Source: Brevibacterium sp. XM4083 (GTDB lineage: Bacteria; Actinomycetota; Actinomycetes; Actinomycetales; Brevibacteriaceae). Taken from it: a stretch of DNA of 64,000 nt. This document shows positions 53,461 through 61,556 of this stretch, in pieces. The position numbers and the translations under genes are program-made. The stretch spans positions 613,462 to 677,461 of the forward strand of contig NZ_VFYR02000003.1 of assembly GCF_006489205.2 (NCBI RefSeq), written 5' to 3'. Numbering within the stretch: the first letter of the stretch is position 1; the number at the start of each line of letters is the position of its first letter. The notes under the pieces are model-generated. The model was not told the DNA's origin. It saw nothing but the letters and a program-made list of their open reading frames with translations, and did not search any database.

Positions 53461-54229
53461 TCCGCCGCGAGGTGAGCAGGGCGGAGAGCCGGTGGATGAC
53501 GGGACGAGGAGTTGCGCGCAGGGCTGCGACGATGGCCTTCCACCTCAGTTGGGGGACGCTCACGGTGCGGCCGCGGGCGACATCGCGCAGGCATTCCTCG
53601 ACGAGGTCGTCGGCATCGAGCCAGAGGAGATCGGGGATCGAGGTGCCGGCGATGCCGGCGCGCGCGTGGAATTCGGTGCGCACCCATCCGGGCACGAGAG
53701 CGGTGACGGTCACTCCCGTCCCCGCCGTCTGCACCGACAGCGACTCGGAGTAGTTCTGCGTCCACGCCTTGATCGCGGTGTAGTTGTTCTGGGTGAGCCC
53801 GGCGCTCACCGAGCACACGTTGATGATCCAGCCGCGTCCGCGCAGGGCCATCGCGCGGGCGGCCGCACCACCGAGGACGAGCACCGTCCGCTGCATGACC
53901 TCGAAGCCCCGATCATGCTGCCGCAGGTCGGGGTCGAGCAGACTCGAGCGGACGGAGAACCCGGCATTGCTGACGAGGATGTCGATCGGCGGCCGCGAGC
54001 CCGGAGCCTCGATGCGCTCGGCGACCTCGGCCTGGGCCGCGCGGTCGGAGAGATCGGCGACGATGGTCTCGATGGCGACCCCGCTGCCGTCGCGCAGCTC
54101 CGCCGCGAACTCCTCGAGCCGGTCGCGATTCCGGGCGACGAGCACGAGGTCGACCCCGCGAGCGGCGAACGCGCGCGCGAACGCGGCGCCGATGCCCGCG
54201 GTGCCGCCGGTGATGAGAGCAACATGCAT
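53447..54229 (-). CDS. Short-chain dehydrogenase (possible acyl/alkyl-DHAP reductase)
   Basis: A 260-residue SDR: TGGTAGIG cofactor motif at residues 8-15, Asn-Ala-Gly (SNAGFSV), catalytic Ser-Tyr-Lys in VCSVSAGLTQNNYTAIKAW, with Tyr-x3-Lys. Mammalian acyl/alkyl-DHAP reductase (PexRAP/DHRS7B) is also an SDR, and its reaction is the one expected here. ATG 54229 is at the domain start; the upstream frame crosses the divergent promoter. It is first in SDR-PlsC-AGPS. Substrate inferred from context only. Confidence 0.82.
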   Translation of the reverse strand: MHVALITGGTAGIGAAFARAFAARGVDLVLVARNRDRLEEFAAELRDGSGVAIETIVADLSDRAAQAEVAERIEAPGSRPPIDILVSNAGFSVRSSLLDPDLRQHDRGFEVMQRTVLVLGGAAARAMALRGRGWIINVCSVSAGLTQNNYTAIKAWTQNYSESLSVQTAGTGVTVTALVPGWVRTEFHARAGIAGTSIPDLLWLDADDLVEECLRDVARGRTVSVPQLRWKAIVAALRATPRPVIHRLSALLTSRRNEEE

Positions 54230-54233
54230 ACTT

Positions 54234-54249
54234 GTCACGATACAGTGAC
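54234..54249. promoter_or_regulatory. Palindrome in the divergent lipid-cluster promoter region
   Basis: GTCAC-6-GTGAC lies five bases upstream of the SDR start. With TTGTCA at 54233 and CATACT about 18 bases later it could cover a plus-strand promoter. It is a candidate shared operator for both arms; the regulator is unknown. Confidence 0.45.
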
Positions 54250-54363
54250 GCGGGTCATACTCGCAGGTGACTGCGCAATGACTTCGCCCGTGGTCCCATC
54301 CGATTCGGCCGTGACTCCGAATCAGACTCCGATACCGTTTCCTCACACCTCGATAGGCTGCAC

Positions 54364-56610
54364 ATGACACCGAGCCGCATTCTCCTCACCGGTGCGACCG
54401 GATTCCTCGGTCAGGCGGTCCTCCAGGCTCTGCTCGAGAGCCGACCGGAGGACACCGTCACCGTCCTCGTCCGTCCCCGCGGGACGCAGACGGGCCGGGA
54501 CCGGGTGGAGAGGCTGCTGACCAAGCCCGTCTTCGCCGACTGGAGCTCCAGGGTCGGGGATGATGCCGTCGCCGAGGCGGTGCGGACGAGAGTCGAGGTC
54601 CTCGAGGGTGATCTCACCGACCTGCCGCCGCTGCCGGAGCCGATCGACATCGTCATCCACTCCGCCTCGAGCGTGTCCTTCGACGCCCCCATCGACGAGG
54701 CGTTCCGGACGAACGTCGGCGGGGTCGAGAACCTCTACCGGGCGCTGCTCGTCTCCGGTCAGGACCCGCACGTCATCCACGTCTCCACCGCGTACGTCGG
54801 CGGGATCTCGAAGGGCGTGGCCCAGGAGCGTCGGCTCAGCCACGCCGTCGACCACCGTGCCGAATCCGCGGCCGCCGAGCTCGCGCGCGAGCGCGTCGAC
54901 GCCGAATCACGGACCCCGGAGAGCCTGCGCGGGTTCCTCCGGCAGGCCCGCGCACAGAGCTCCCGGATGGGACCGAAGGCCGTCGCCGCCGCCGCGGAAG
55001 CCGCCCGCGAGACCCACGTCGCCGACCGCCTCGTCGACTTCGGCCGCACCCGCGCCGAATCGCTGGGATGGACCGACGTCTACACGTTCACGAAGGCGAT
55101 GGCCGAACGGGTCGCCGAGGAGGAGTGGGCCGACACCGGCCATCGCGTCTCCTTCGTCCGACCCTCGATCATCGAATCGGCGCTGCGTCACCCGCATCCC
55201 GGGTGGATCGACGGCTTCAAGGTCGCCGATCCGCTCATCATGGCCTACGCGAACGGCAGTCTGACAGAATTCCCCGGTCACGCGGACTCCGTGCTCGACA
55301 TCATCCCCGTCGACTTCGTCGTCAACGTCATCCTCGCCCTCGTCGACCGGGAGCGTGCGCATGCCGAGGACGGGCGTGCGGATGCCGCTCACGGTGACGG
55401 ACTCCCGCGGGAACCCGAGTACTTCCACGTCGTGTCCGGGACGAGCAATCCGCTCCCGTTCCACCAGATGGTGCGCACGGTGCGCGAGTACTTCCTCGAC
55501 CGACCGCTGCCCGATCCCGACGGCGAACCCACCCCGGTGCCGGAGTGGAGCTTCCCGAACTCCGAGCTCATCGAGCAGCGGATCCGGCTCAAGGAGCTGA
55601 GTTCCCGGGCGGGCCGCAGCATCGTCGACCGTCTCCCGTCCTCGCGCCGGACCCGGCAGTGGGCGGCGCGGCTGAGCCGCATCGACTCCGGGCTGCGCTC
55701 GCTGCGCCAGTTCGCCGACCTCTACCGCCAGTACACGAAGACGGAGATGGTCTTCGACGACGCCGCGACCCGGGCCCTCCAGGCGGCGCTGCCGCCCGGT
55801 CACGCCAGGAGCTTCGACGTCACCGAGATCGACTGGGACCGGTACTTCAAGGACATCCACCTGCCCGCGGTCACGGAGCTGACCCGCAGCTATGCCCGCA
55901 AGCGGGGGCGCTCGACCGCCCGGCAGGCGAGTCCGGCGCCGATCGCCCCGGCCCCGGACGCCCTCGCCGTCTTCGACCTCGACGGCACGGTGATCTCGAC
56001 GAACATCGTCCGGCAGTACGCGGCCGTGGTCCGCGCGACCCAGCCGCCGCACCGCTGGCCGGCCGCGCTCGCCGGCATCGCGGGGATCGTTCCGGGCCTG
56101 CTGCGGGCGGAGTCCCGCGACCGGTCGGAGCTCATCCGCATGGTCAACCGCCGCTACAAGGGGTTCCGCATCGAACAGCTGCGCGAGGTCATCGCGGGCG
56201 GTCTCGGGGAGCGCATCCGCAGCTCGATCCGCCCGCAGGCGCGCACCCTCATCGATGAGCATCGCGCGGCCGGGCACCGCACGGTGCTCGTCACCGGGGC
56301 CCTCGAGGTTCTCGTCGAACCGCTGGCCGATCTCTTCGACGAGGTCGTCGCCACCCGCATGGACGTCACCGAGGCCGGGGTCCTCTCCGGCTACCTCGCG
56401 ACGCCGCCGCTCGTCGACGAGGCCCGCGCGAACTGGCTGCGCAAGTACGCGAGCGGGATCGGCGCCGACCTCGGGAAGTCGACCGGCTACGGGGATTCGC
56501 TGGCGGATGCGGCGTGGCTCGAACTCGTCGGCGAACCGATCGCCGTCACCCCTGACCTGGGCCTCTATGGACTGGCCCTGAAGAAGCGATGGAAGGTGCT
56601 CGAATGGTGA
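54364..56610 (+). CDS. Fatty acyl-CoA reductase fused to HAD phosphatase domain
   Basis: A 748-residue two-domain protein. Residues 1 to about 500 are an NAD(P)H-dependent fatty acyl reductase (FAR/NAD_binding_4): TGATGFLGQ, VIHSASSVSFDAPIDEAF, STAYVGG, and Tyr240-TFT-Lys244, ending with the FAR C-terminal PALPPGH-like/IDWDRYFKDIHLPAV segment. Residues about 530-748 are a HAD domain of the SerB-like class IB type (DLDGTV with Asp538, VTGALEV, GYGDSLADAAW). FAR makes fatty alcohol from acyl-CoA; the HAD half may dephosphorylate a lipid intermediate. It overlaps the next gene by seven bases. Confidence 0.86.
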   Translation: MTPSRILLTGATGFLGQAVLQALLESRPEDTVTVLVRPRGTQTGRDRVERLLTKPVFADWSSRVGDDAVAEAVRTRVEVLEGDLTDLPPLPEPIDIVIHSASSVSFDAPIDEAFRTNVGGVENLYRALLVSGQDPHVIHVSTAYVGGISKGVAQERRLSHAVDHRAESAAAELARERVDAESRTPESLRGFLRQARAQSSRMGPKAVAAAAEAARETHVADRLVDFGRTRAESLGWTDVYTFTKAMAERVAEEEWADTGHRVSFVRPSIIESALRHPHPGWIDGFKVADPLIMAYANGSLTEFPGHADSVLDIIPVDFVVNVILALVDRERAHAEDGRADAAHGDGLPREPEYFHVVSGTSNPLPFHQMVRTVREYFLDRPLPDPDGEPTPVPEWSFPNSELIEQRIRLKELSSRAGRSIVDRLPSSRRTRQWAARLSRIDSGLRSLRQFADLYRQYTKTEMVFDDAATRALQAALPPGHARSFDVTEIDWDRYFKDIHLPAVTELTRSYARKRGRSTARQASPAPIAPAPDALAVFDLDGTVISTNIVRQYAAVVRATQPPHRWPAALAGIAGIVPGLLRAESRDRSELIRMVNRRYKGFRIEQLREVIAGGLGERIRSSIRPQARTLIDEHRAAGHRTVLVTGALEVLVEPLADLFDEVVATRMDVTEAGVLSGYLATPPLVDEARANWLRKYASGIGADLGKSTGYGDSLADAAWLELVGEPIAVTPDLGLYGLALKKRWKVLEW

Positions 56611-57524
56611 CCAGCGACCATCCGCCGGGCCACGTCAACGGCCGGCTGTTCTCCGACGCCGCGCATCCGACGGTCCTCGTCACCGACTTCGACGTCCCGG
56701 GCTACCTCGCGGCGGCCCGGGGCCGGATCACGGTCGATGCCGAGCACCTCGACCTGCCCGCCGAGGCGGCCCGTGACCTCGGCTTCCTCTGGCGCCTGGA
56801 GAACTCCGCACTTGCCGAGACCCGTGCCATGCTCGCCTCGTGGACGGCCAACGAAGCGCGGATCACCGCCTTCGTCACCGCGTGGGGCTACGAGCGGTAC
56901 TGGCTGGCCCGGGCGCTGCGCGAGATCCTCGACGCCGGAGACGCTCACCGCTCGCCCCGCGCCCCGCGCTCCCTGTCGTCGACGCTGCGCGGCGCCTGGG
57001 TCGAACGCGCCCTGCCGATCGTCGCGCCCGTCCTCGGCGGAGCCGTCAAGGAGCCCATCACCGCCGGTCACATGGCCCGGCTCGCCCTCCAGGAGGGCGC
57101 GCTGCAGACCGCGGAGCGGGCACTCCTGCCGCGTCTGACGGGGGAGGCCGCCCGAGTCCTCGCCGAGGTGGTCGACAGGCGGGATGAGATCGTGCGGTTC
57201 TTCCGCACCGAGGCGATCGCCCGCATCACCCGGTCCCGTTCCGAAGCGCTCACCGCGCGCCTCCACGTCGCCAAGCCGTGGGCGCCGCTGCGGATCGTCG
57301 GTGTGCCCGACCCCGACGAGGCGGTCGCCCTGTCGAGTCTGTTCACCGGCAGCGTCGCCCGCCAGGAGCTCGGCGACTCCGACACCGTCATCGGCCGGCT
57401 GCTGCCCGGGAACCCGCAGCCGTCGGTGGCCCAGGTGCGGGCGGCCCTGCGCACGGCGCGGCGAGCCGACAGTCCGAGCGCCCCGGCGCCGACATCTCGA
57501 GTGAGGAGTGAGAATGGCGTTTGA
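56604..57524 (+). CDS. Degenerate ferritin-like protein, paralogue of the next gene
   Basis: A 306-residue helical protein with no annotation I can give from motif alone. It aligns by eye with the following di-iron protein: LENSALAETRAML with VEYHTTCFVRELL, ITAFVTAWGYERYWLARAL with AAFMTMWNREEFWHGEAL, and VVDRRDEIVRFFRTEA with IAKQETRHVAFYSTQA. The first Glu and a Glu near HMARLALQEG are kept, but both ExxH motifs are lost (R/L and R/I at those places), so it cannot bind a normal di-iron centre. Probable partner or scaffold of the active paralogue. It overlaps both neighbours; a residue-rich Ala/Arg C-terminal tail is disordered. Confidence 0.7.
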   Translation: MVTSDHPPGHVNGRLFSDAAHPTVLVTDFDVPGYLAAARGRITVDAEHLDLPAEAARDLGFLWRLENSALAETRAMLASWTANEARITAFVTAWGYERYWLARALREILDAGDAHRSPRAPRSLSSTLRGAWVERALPIVAPVLGGAVKEPITAGHMARLALQEGALQTAERALLPRLTGEAARVLAEVVDRRDEIVRFFRTEAIARITRSRSEALTARLHVAKPWAPLRIVGVPDPDEAVALSSLFTGSVARQELGDSDTVIGRLLPGNPQPSVAQVRAALRTARRADSPSAPAPTSRVRSENGV

Positions 57525-58299
57525 CTTCGACAACTACGCCGAGACGTCCGAGGCGGTCAAGTGGTCCGACCTCGATCTCGATGTGTTCGACGAGATGCCC
57601 CTCGACCGCGACACGCTGCGGTCGGTGCGCTACATGTGCGATGTCGAGTACCACACGACGTGCTTCGTCCGGGAGCTGCTCGTCACTCCCTCTCATCGGG
57701 AGGACGCTCCGGCGGCGTTCATGACGATGTGGAATCGGGAGGAGTTCTGGCACGGTGAGGCGCTCGCCGCCGTGCTCGAGAAGCACGGCATCCACGTCGA
57801 CTACGACGAGATCAAGGCCAAGCGCGCAGGACTCGGCTGGAAGCTCGCGCTCGGCCCGGCGAAGCAGTCGCTGCTGGCGAACATGGTCGGCTCCGACTTC
57901 ATCGCCGTCCACATGGCGTGGGGCGCGGCCAACGAACTGTCGGCGACCGCCGGCTACCGGCGGATGGCGGCGATGCAGGACCACCCTGTGCTCTCACCGC
58001 TGCTCGAGCGCATCGCCAAGCAGGAGACGCGGCACGTCGCCTTCTACTCGACCCAGGCCCGGGAGCGCCTCGAGGACAATCCGCGGGCGCAGCGGATCGT
58101 GCAGCTCGCGCTGGGGAAGCTGTGGAAGCCAGTGGGCTCGGGGATGATGGACGACGCCGAGGTCAAGCACGTGATGTCCTATCTCTTCCGCGGCCAGAGC
58201 GAGGAGGTCGACAAGCTCGACAAGCGCGTGCAGAAGCTGCCCGGCCTCGGTGATCTCACGATCTTCCGCAACGCCTTCGCCCGCCTCGGCATCGAGTGA
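57514..58299 (+). CDS. Ferritin-like di-iron protein (acyl desaturase/oxygenase-type)
   Basis: A 261-residue four-helix-bundle protein with a full di-iron ligand set: Glu45, Glu77-x2-His80, Glu141, Glu171-x2-His174. This spacing is that of the fatty-acid desaturase/aldehyde-deformylating oxygenase/ferritin-like superfamily. Candidate reactions are desaturation of an acyl or alkyl chain, aldehyde processing, or vinyl-ether formation. ATG 57514 is chosen over 57508 because GAGGAGTGAG precedes it. It is the last gene of the FAR-arm, overlapping the degenerate paralogue by 11 bases. Confidence 0.82.
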   Translation: MAFDFDNYAETSEAVKWSDLDLDVFDEMPLDRDTLRSVRYMCDVEYHTTCFVRELLVTPSHREDAPAAFMTMWNREEFWHGEALAAVLEKHGIHVDYDEIKAKRAGLGWKLALGPAKQSLLANMVGSDFIAVHMAWGAANELSATAGYRRMAAMQDHPVLSPLLERIAKQETRHVAFYSTQARERLEDNPRAQRIVQLALGKLWKPVGSGMMDDAEVKHVMSYLFRGQSEEVDKLDKRVQKLPGLGDLTIFRNAFARLGIE

Positions 58300-58316
58300 G
58301 GGCCGCCTCGGCGAGG

Positions 58317-59040
58317 TCACAGCAGTTTCGTCGGGTCTCCCGGAGCTCCGGCATCGGGGTGGGAATCGGTGCGTCCGAGGCCCCGGGTCAGCCGGTCGAC
58401 GAGGGGCTCGTTGACGTGGGCGGAGAAGAACGCGATGAGCGGGCCGACGAAGAACGCCGTCATGATCGTCCCCACGCCCACGGGCCCGGAGACGAGGAGG
58501 GCACCCACGAGGACGATGAGGTCCTGGGGGACGCGCACGCGCTGGTACTTCCAGCCGGTGCGGTCGACGATGATCGGGGCGATCGCATCGTAGGGTGCGG
58601 TGCCGACGCCTGCCGAGATGTACCCGCTGGCTCCGAACGCGAAGACGATGATCCCGATCGCGAAGAAGAGGGCGGCCATCGCGTGATCGCCGGGGGGCGA
58701 CGGCGAGCGGGGCGAGCAGGCCCGCGAACACCTGGATGAAGAACCCGGTGAGCGTCATGTTGATGAGCGTGCCGACGCCGATGTACCGGCGCGCGAAGAT
58801 GAGGACGGGGATGAAGAGGATCGCGTTGCTCAGCAGCTGGTACGCGCCGAGGCTCCACCCGATCCTCTCGCTGATCCCGATGTTGAGTGCCGTGTAGGGG
58901 TCGACGCCGACCCCGCCGGTCTCAAGGATTGCGGCCCCGAGACCGATAAGGACGACGCCGATGAGCGCGTAGAGCGCCCGGATGGCGCGGCAGCGCAGTG
59001 ACCAGCTCTTCGTCGGATCCGACGGCGCCGAGGTGTTCAT
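58317..59040 (-). pseudogene. YczE/YyaS-type membrane protein gene with a frameshift
   Basis: The N-terminal part (from ATG 59040: MNTSAPSDPTKSW, helices through INMTLTGFFIQVFAGLLAP) and the C-terminal part (AMAALFFAIGIIVFAFG, PYDAIAPIIVDRTGW) together make a complete YczE-like family protein, but they lie in different frames. The break is at the run of six G at 58692-58697 (C on the coding strand): with five, the frame reads APGDHAMAALFF and joins the halves. Either a sequencing/assembly error, phase variation or a true pseudogene. It is downstream of the glucose dehydrogenase-like gene by about 90 bases. Confidence 0.78.
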
Positions 59041-59128
59041 GGACTGATCTCCCAAGGTGCGGGTGAGGGGATGGCTGCCGGGGCGCCGGTGGGGTTGGGG
59101 CGCGCCAGCGTGGTGGCGGCGCGCCGGC

Positions 59129-60184
59129 TCAGCTCTGCAGGTCGATGACGACCTTGATGTCCCCGGGTTCATGGTCGAAGGCGTCGAGGGCGCGGGTCAG
59201 GGGCACGGTCCGGGTGATGAGCGCGGACAGCCACTGCGGATCGGCCGCGGCCAGCGCCTCGGCGGCCTGCCGCCAGTGCTCGACGTTCGCGTTGACGGAC
59301 CCGACGATCGCGACATTGTCGAGGACGATCTGCTTGCCGATCGTCGCGAGGTCGAGTTCGGTCGCGCCCTGCGGATCGTGCATCCCGAGCAGGCACACGA
59401 CCTGGTAGGGGGTGACGGCCTCAAGGATGTCAGCCAACGTCCGGGAGTCGCCCGTGGTGTCGAGGACGATGTCGGGCTGCACCTCGGCGAGGACCTGCGG
59501 CAGGTCGCCGACGTGGAACTGCCCGCCGAGCTCCCGCACGAGCTTCTCCTTGTTCGGCTTCTGCGAGGAGTTGATGACATGGACCTCGAGCCCGCGCTGA
59601 CGCCCGAGGAGTGCGGTGAGGAGACCGATCGTGCCCCCGCCGATGATCACTGCGGTCTGCGGGTCGAAGAACGCGCGCCCGCCGACCTTGAACACCTCGT
59701 CCCAGGCCTTCGCGACGACCGAGGTCGGCTCCATGAGGACACCGGTCTGTCCGAGCGCCGGGTCGAGGCGGATCGCGAAGTCCTGTTTGACGACCCACTG
59801 CTCGGAACCGAAGCCGTTGAGCTCCTTGATGCCGCGTTCGGTGTACTCGCCGTTGCGGCACATGTCGAACTCGCCGTGCGCGCACGCGGGGCAGGGCACA
59901 GGATCGGGACGGCGGACGACCCCGGCGATGAGGTCGCCGACGGCGAAGTCGGAGCCGTCGGGTACGGCCTCGACCCGGCCGAGGGACTCGTGGCCGATGA
60001 TGAGCCGCTCCTGACCGGGCGGCGCCCACCCGTACTGCCCGCCGTTGAGTTCCCGGTCGGTGCCGCAGACTCCGATCGCCAGGCCGGTGACGAGGAGTTC
60101 GTCGGCCTCAGGCTCCGGGAGGGCCGCCTCGGTGACGGCGAGGGAATCGGCCGTGCCCGGTTCGACGCTCAGTGCTCTCATCAT
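59129..60184 (-). CDS. Zinc-type sugar (glucose 1-) dehydrogenase
   Basis: A 351-residue medium-chain dehydrogenase. GVCGTDRELNGGQYG and GHESLGRVEAVPDG mark the catalytic zinc site, CPACAHGEFDMC the structural zinc. VIIGGGTIGLLTALL is the cofactor motif and the C-terminal part matches the GlcDH_C layout. It oxidises an aldose, probably glucose, to the lactone with NAD(P). It follows the SMP-30 gene by 63 bases, which fits dehydrogenase plus lactonase action on the same sugar. Confidence 0.85.
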   Translation of the reverse strand: MMRALSVEPGTADSLAVTEAALPEPEADELLVTGLAIGVCGTDRELNGGQYGWAPPGQERLIIGHESLGRVEAVPDGSDFAVGDLIAGVVRRPDPVPCPACAHGEFDMCRNGEYTERGIKELNGFGSEQWVVKQDFAIRLDPALGQTGVLMEPTSVVAKAWDEVFKVGGRAFFDPQTAVIIGGGTIGLLTALLGRQRGLEVHVINSSQKPNKEKLVRELGGQFHVGDLPQVLAEVQPDIVLDTTGDSRTLADILEAVTPYQVVCLLGMHDPQGATELDLATIGKQIVLDNVAIVGSVNANVEHWRQAAEALAAADPQWLSALITRTVPLTRALDAFDHEPGDIKVVIDLQS

Positions 60185-60247
60185 GGTCCTCTCAGGTGGG
60201 TGTCCGTGCTGGGTCTGGTGGGTGGGCTCGCGCCGGGGGCGGTGGGC

Positions 60248-61195
60248 TCAGCCGTCGAAGGGTGCCACCGGCACCCCCGTGGCTCCGGGGGTCGCGGCGA
60301 AGACGGCACCGGCCTCGGGCTGGGCACCGGGGGTCAGCCCCTCCTGGCTCGTCGTGATGAAGAGGGTCCGCAGGTCGGGACCGCCGAAGGTGCACGCCGT
60401 GACGTTGGTGACCGGCAGTTCGACGACCTCGAGGAGCGTGCCGGCAGCGTCACGGCACTCGACGCGGGAACCGCCGTAGATCGCCGTCCACACATTGTCC
60501 TCGGCGTCGAGGCAGAGCCCGTCGGGACCGCCGGCCGGGTCGTCGGAGTCGAGGGTGAAGAGGCGGCGCGGGTTCGTCAGCCCCGTCTCCTCATCCCAGT
60601 CGAGGACCCATGTGCTGCGGGTGGGGGTGTCGTTGTAGTAGGCGCGGTCACCGGAGGCGGTCCAGGCGATGCCGTTGGAGATCGTCACGTCGTCGAAGAC
60701 GGTGGACACGGCACCGTCGCCGCTGATCTGGAAGAGGGTCGCCCCGCCGTCTCCCTGGTCGTAGCGCATCGTGCCGGCGAGGAACCGTCCCGCCGGGTCG
60801 CAGCCGCCCTCGTTGAGGCGGACCTCGGGGTCGGAGACGAGTTCGGCGACCGTGGTCCAGTCGCCGCCGGTCGGGTCGGCGGAGACGCTGAGTCCGTGCT
60901 CGGTGAGCACCGCGATGCCGCCGGACAGCCGGGGGCGCAAACACGCGGCGACGGGGCCGGGCACATCGAGGACGGTCACCTCGTCACTCGTTGGGCCGCT
61001 GGTGCCGTTCGTGCCGCCTGTGCTGTTCGGGCCGCTCGGGCTGCCGGAGCCGGGCGCGCCGTGCGCGGTGAGGATCCGCCCGGCGAGCATGTCGACGTAG
61101 CGCAGGGAATTCGCTGCCTGGGACCCGTCGTCGGGCCACCACACGGGGCCTTCGGCATGGAAGGCGATGGGCGGGACGAACAGTTCGGCGCGCAT
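60248..61195 (-). CDS. SMP-30/gluconolactonase-family protein
   Basis: A 315-residue six-bladed beta-propeller of the SMP-30/LRE family: metal Glu in FHAEGPVWWPD, NEGGCDPAGRFLAGTM, TISNGIAWTASGDRAYYNDT and PDGLCLDAEDNVW. A Gly/Ser/Thr-rich loop of about 20 residues interrupts an early blade (near residue 55). ATG 61195 gives the normal N-terminus MRAELFVPP. It hydrolyses the sugar lactone made by the adjacent dehydrogenase. Confidence 0.87.
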   Translation of the reverse strand: MRAELFVPPIAFHAEGPVWWPDDGSQAANSLRYVDMLAGRILTAHGAPGSGSPSGPNSTGGTNGTSGPTSDEVTVLDVPGPVAACLRPRLSGGIAVLTEHGLSVSADPTGGDWTTVAELVSDPEVRLNEGGCDPAGRFLAGTMRYDQGDGGATLFQISGDGAVSTVFDDVTISNGIAWTASGDRAYYNDTPTRSTWVLDWDEETGLTNPRRLFTLDSDDPAGGPDGLCLDAEDNVWTAIYGGSRVECRDAAGTLLEVVELPVTNVTACTFGGPDLRTLFITTSQEGLTPGAQPEAGAVFAATPGATGVPVAPFDG

Positions 61196-61407
61196 GGGAC
61201 CTGCCTTCGACCAGCGGTTGTCGGTTCCGGGACACCGCCGCGTCAGCGGCGTCATCCGTGGTGACCACGCTATGCGGGGTCGTCCCGTGCGTCAACGGCA
61301 AGGCACGTGGTGGCCCGACCGCCGTGACGGGGGTCTCCGCGGTCACCGCCGCAGGGGGTGCGAGGGCGCGGTCTGCGGTGTCCGGGGCACAGGGTAGAGT
61401 TCGATCC

Positions 61408-61503
61408 GGAGGCGTCTGGCGTCCTGGTGGGCCCCCCGGTCTTCAAAACCGGTGAGACCGAGCATCTCGGTCTGGCGGGTTCGATTCCCGTCCGCCTCCG
61501 CCA
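61408..61503 (+). tRNA. selC: tRNA-Sec (anticodon TCA)
   Basis: A 96-base tRNA with the Sec hallmarks: extended acceptor/T arms (7-bp GGAGGCG/CGCCTCC plus a 6-bp T stem, or 8/5 with one mismatch at position 8; 13 stacked pairs in either register), TTCGATT T loop, anticodon stem CCGGT/ACCGG with loop CTTCAAA (TCA at 61443-61445), and a long variable arm (8-bp stem AGACCGAG/CTCGGTCT). CCA is encoded. It lies 53 bases upstream of selA, so selC-selA-selB form a unit. Confidence 0.95.
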
Positions 61504-61556
61504 CACGCCCGCACCGGCCCGAGCACGGTCGTGCACGCACCGAGGAGGAGGCAGCC

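Noticed and set aside
58692..58697. Programmed ribosomal frameshift in the YczE-type gene
   Set aside because: A slip at a CCC-CCC run without a stimulatory structure I can see is less likely than an indel. I kept it as a frameshifted gene.
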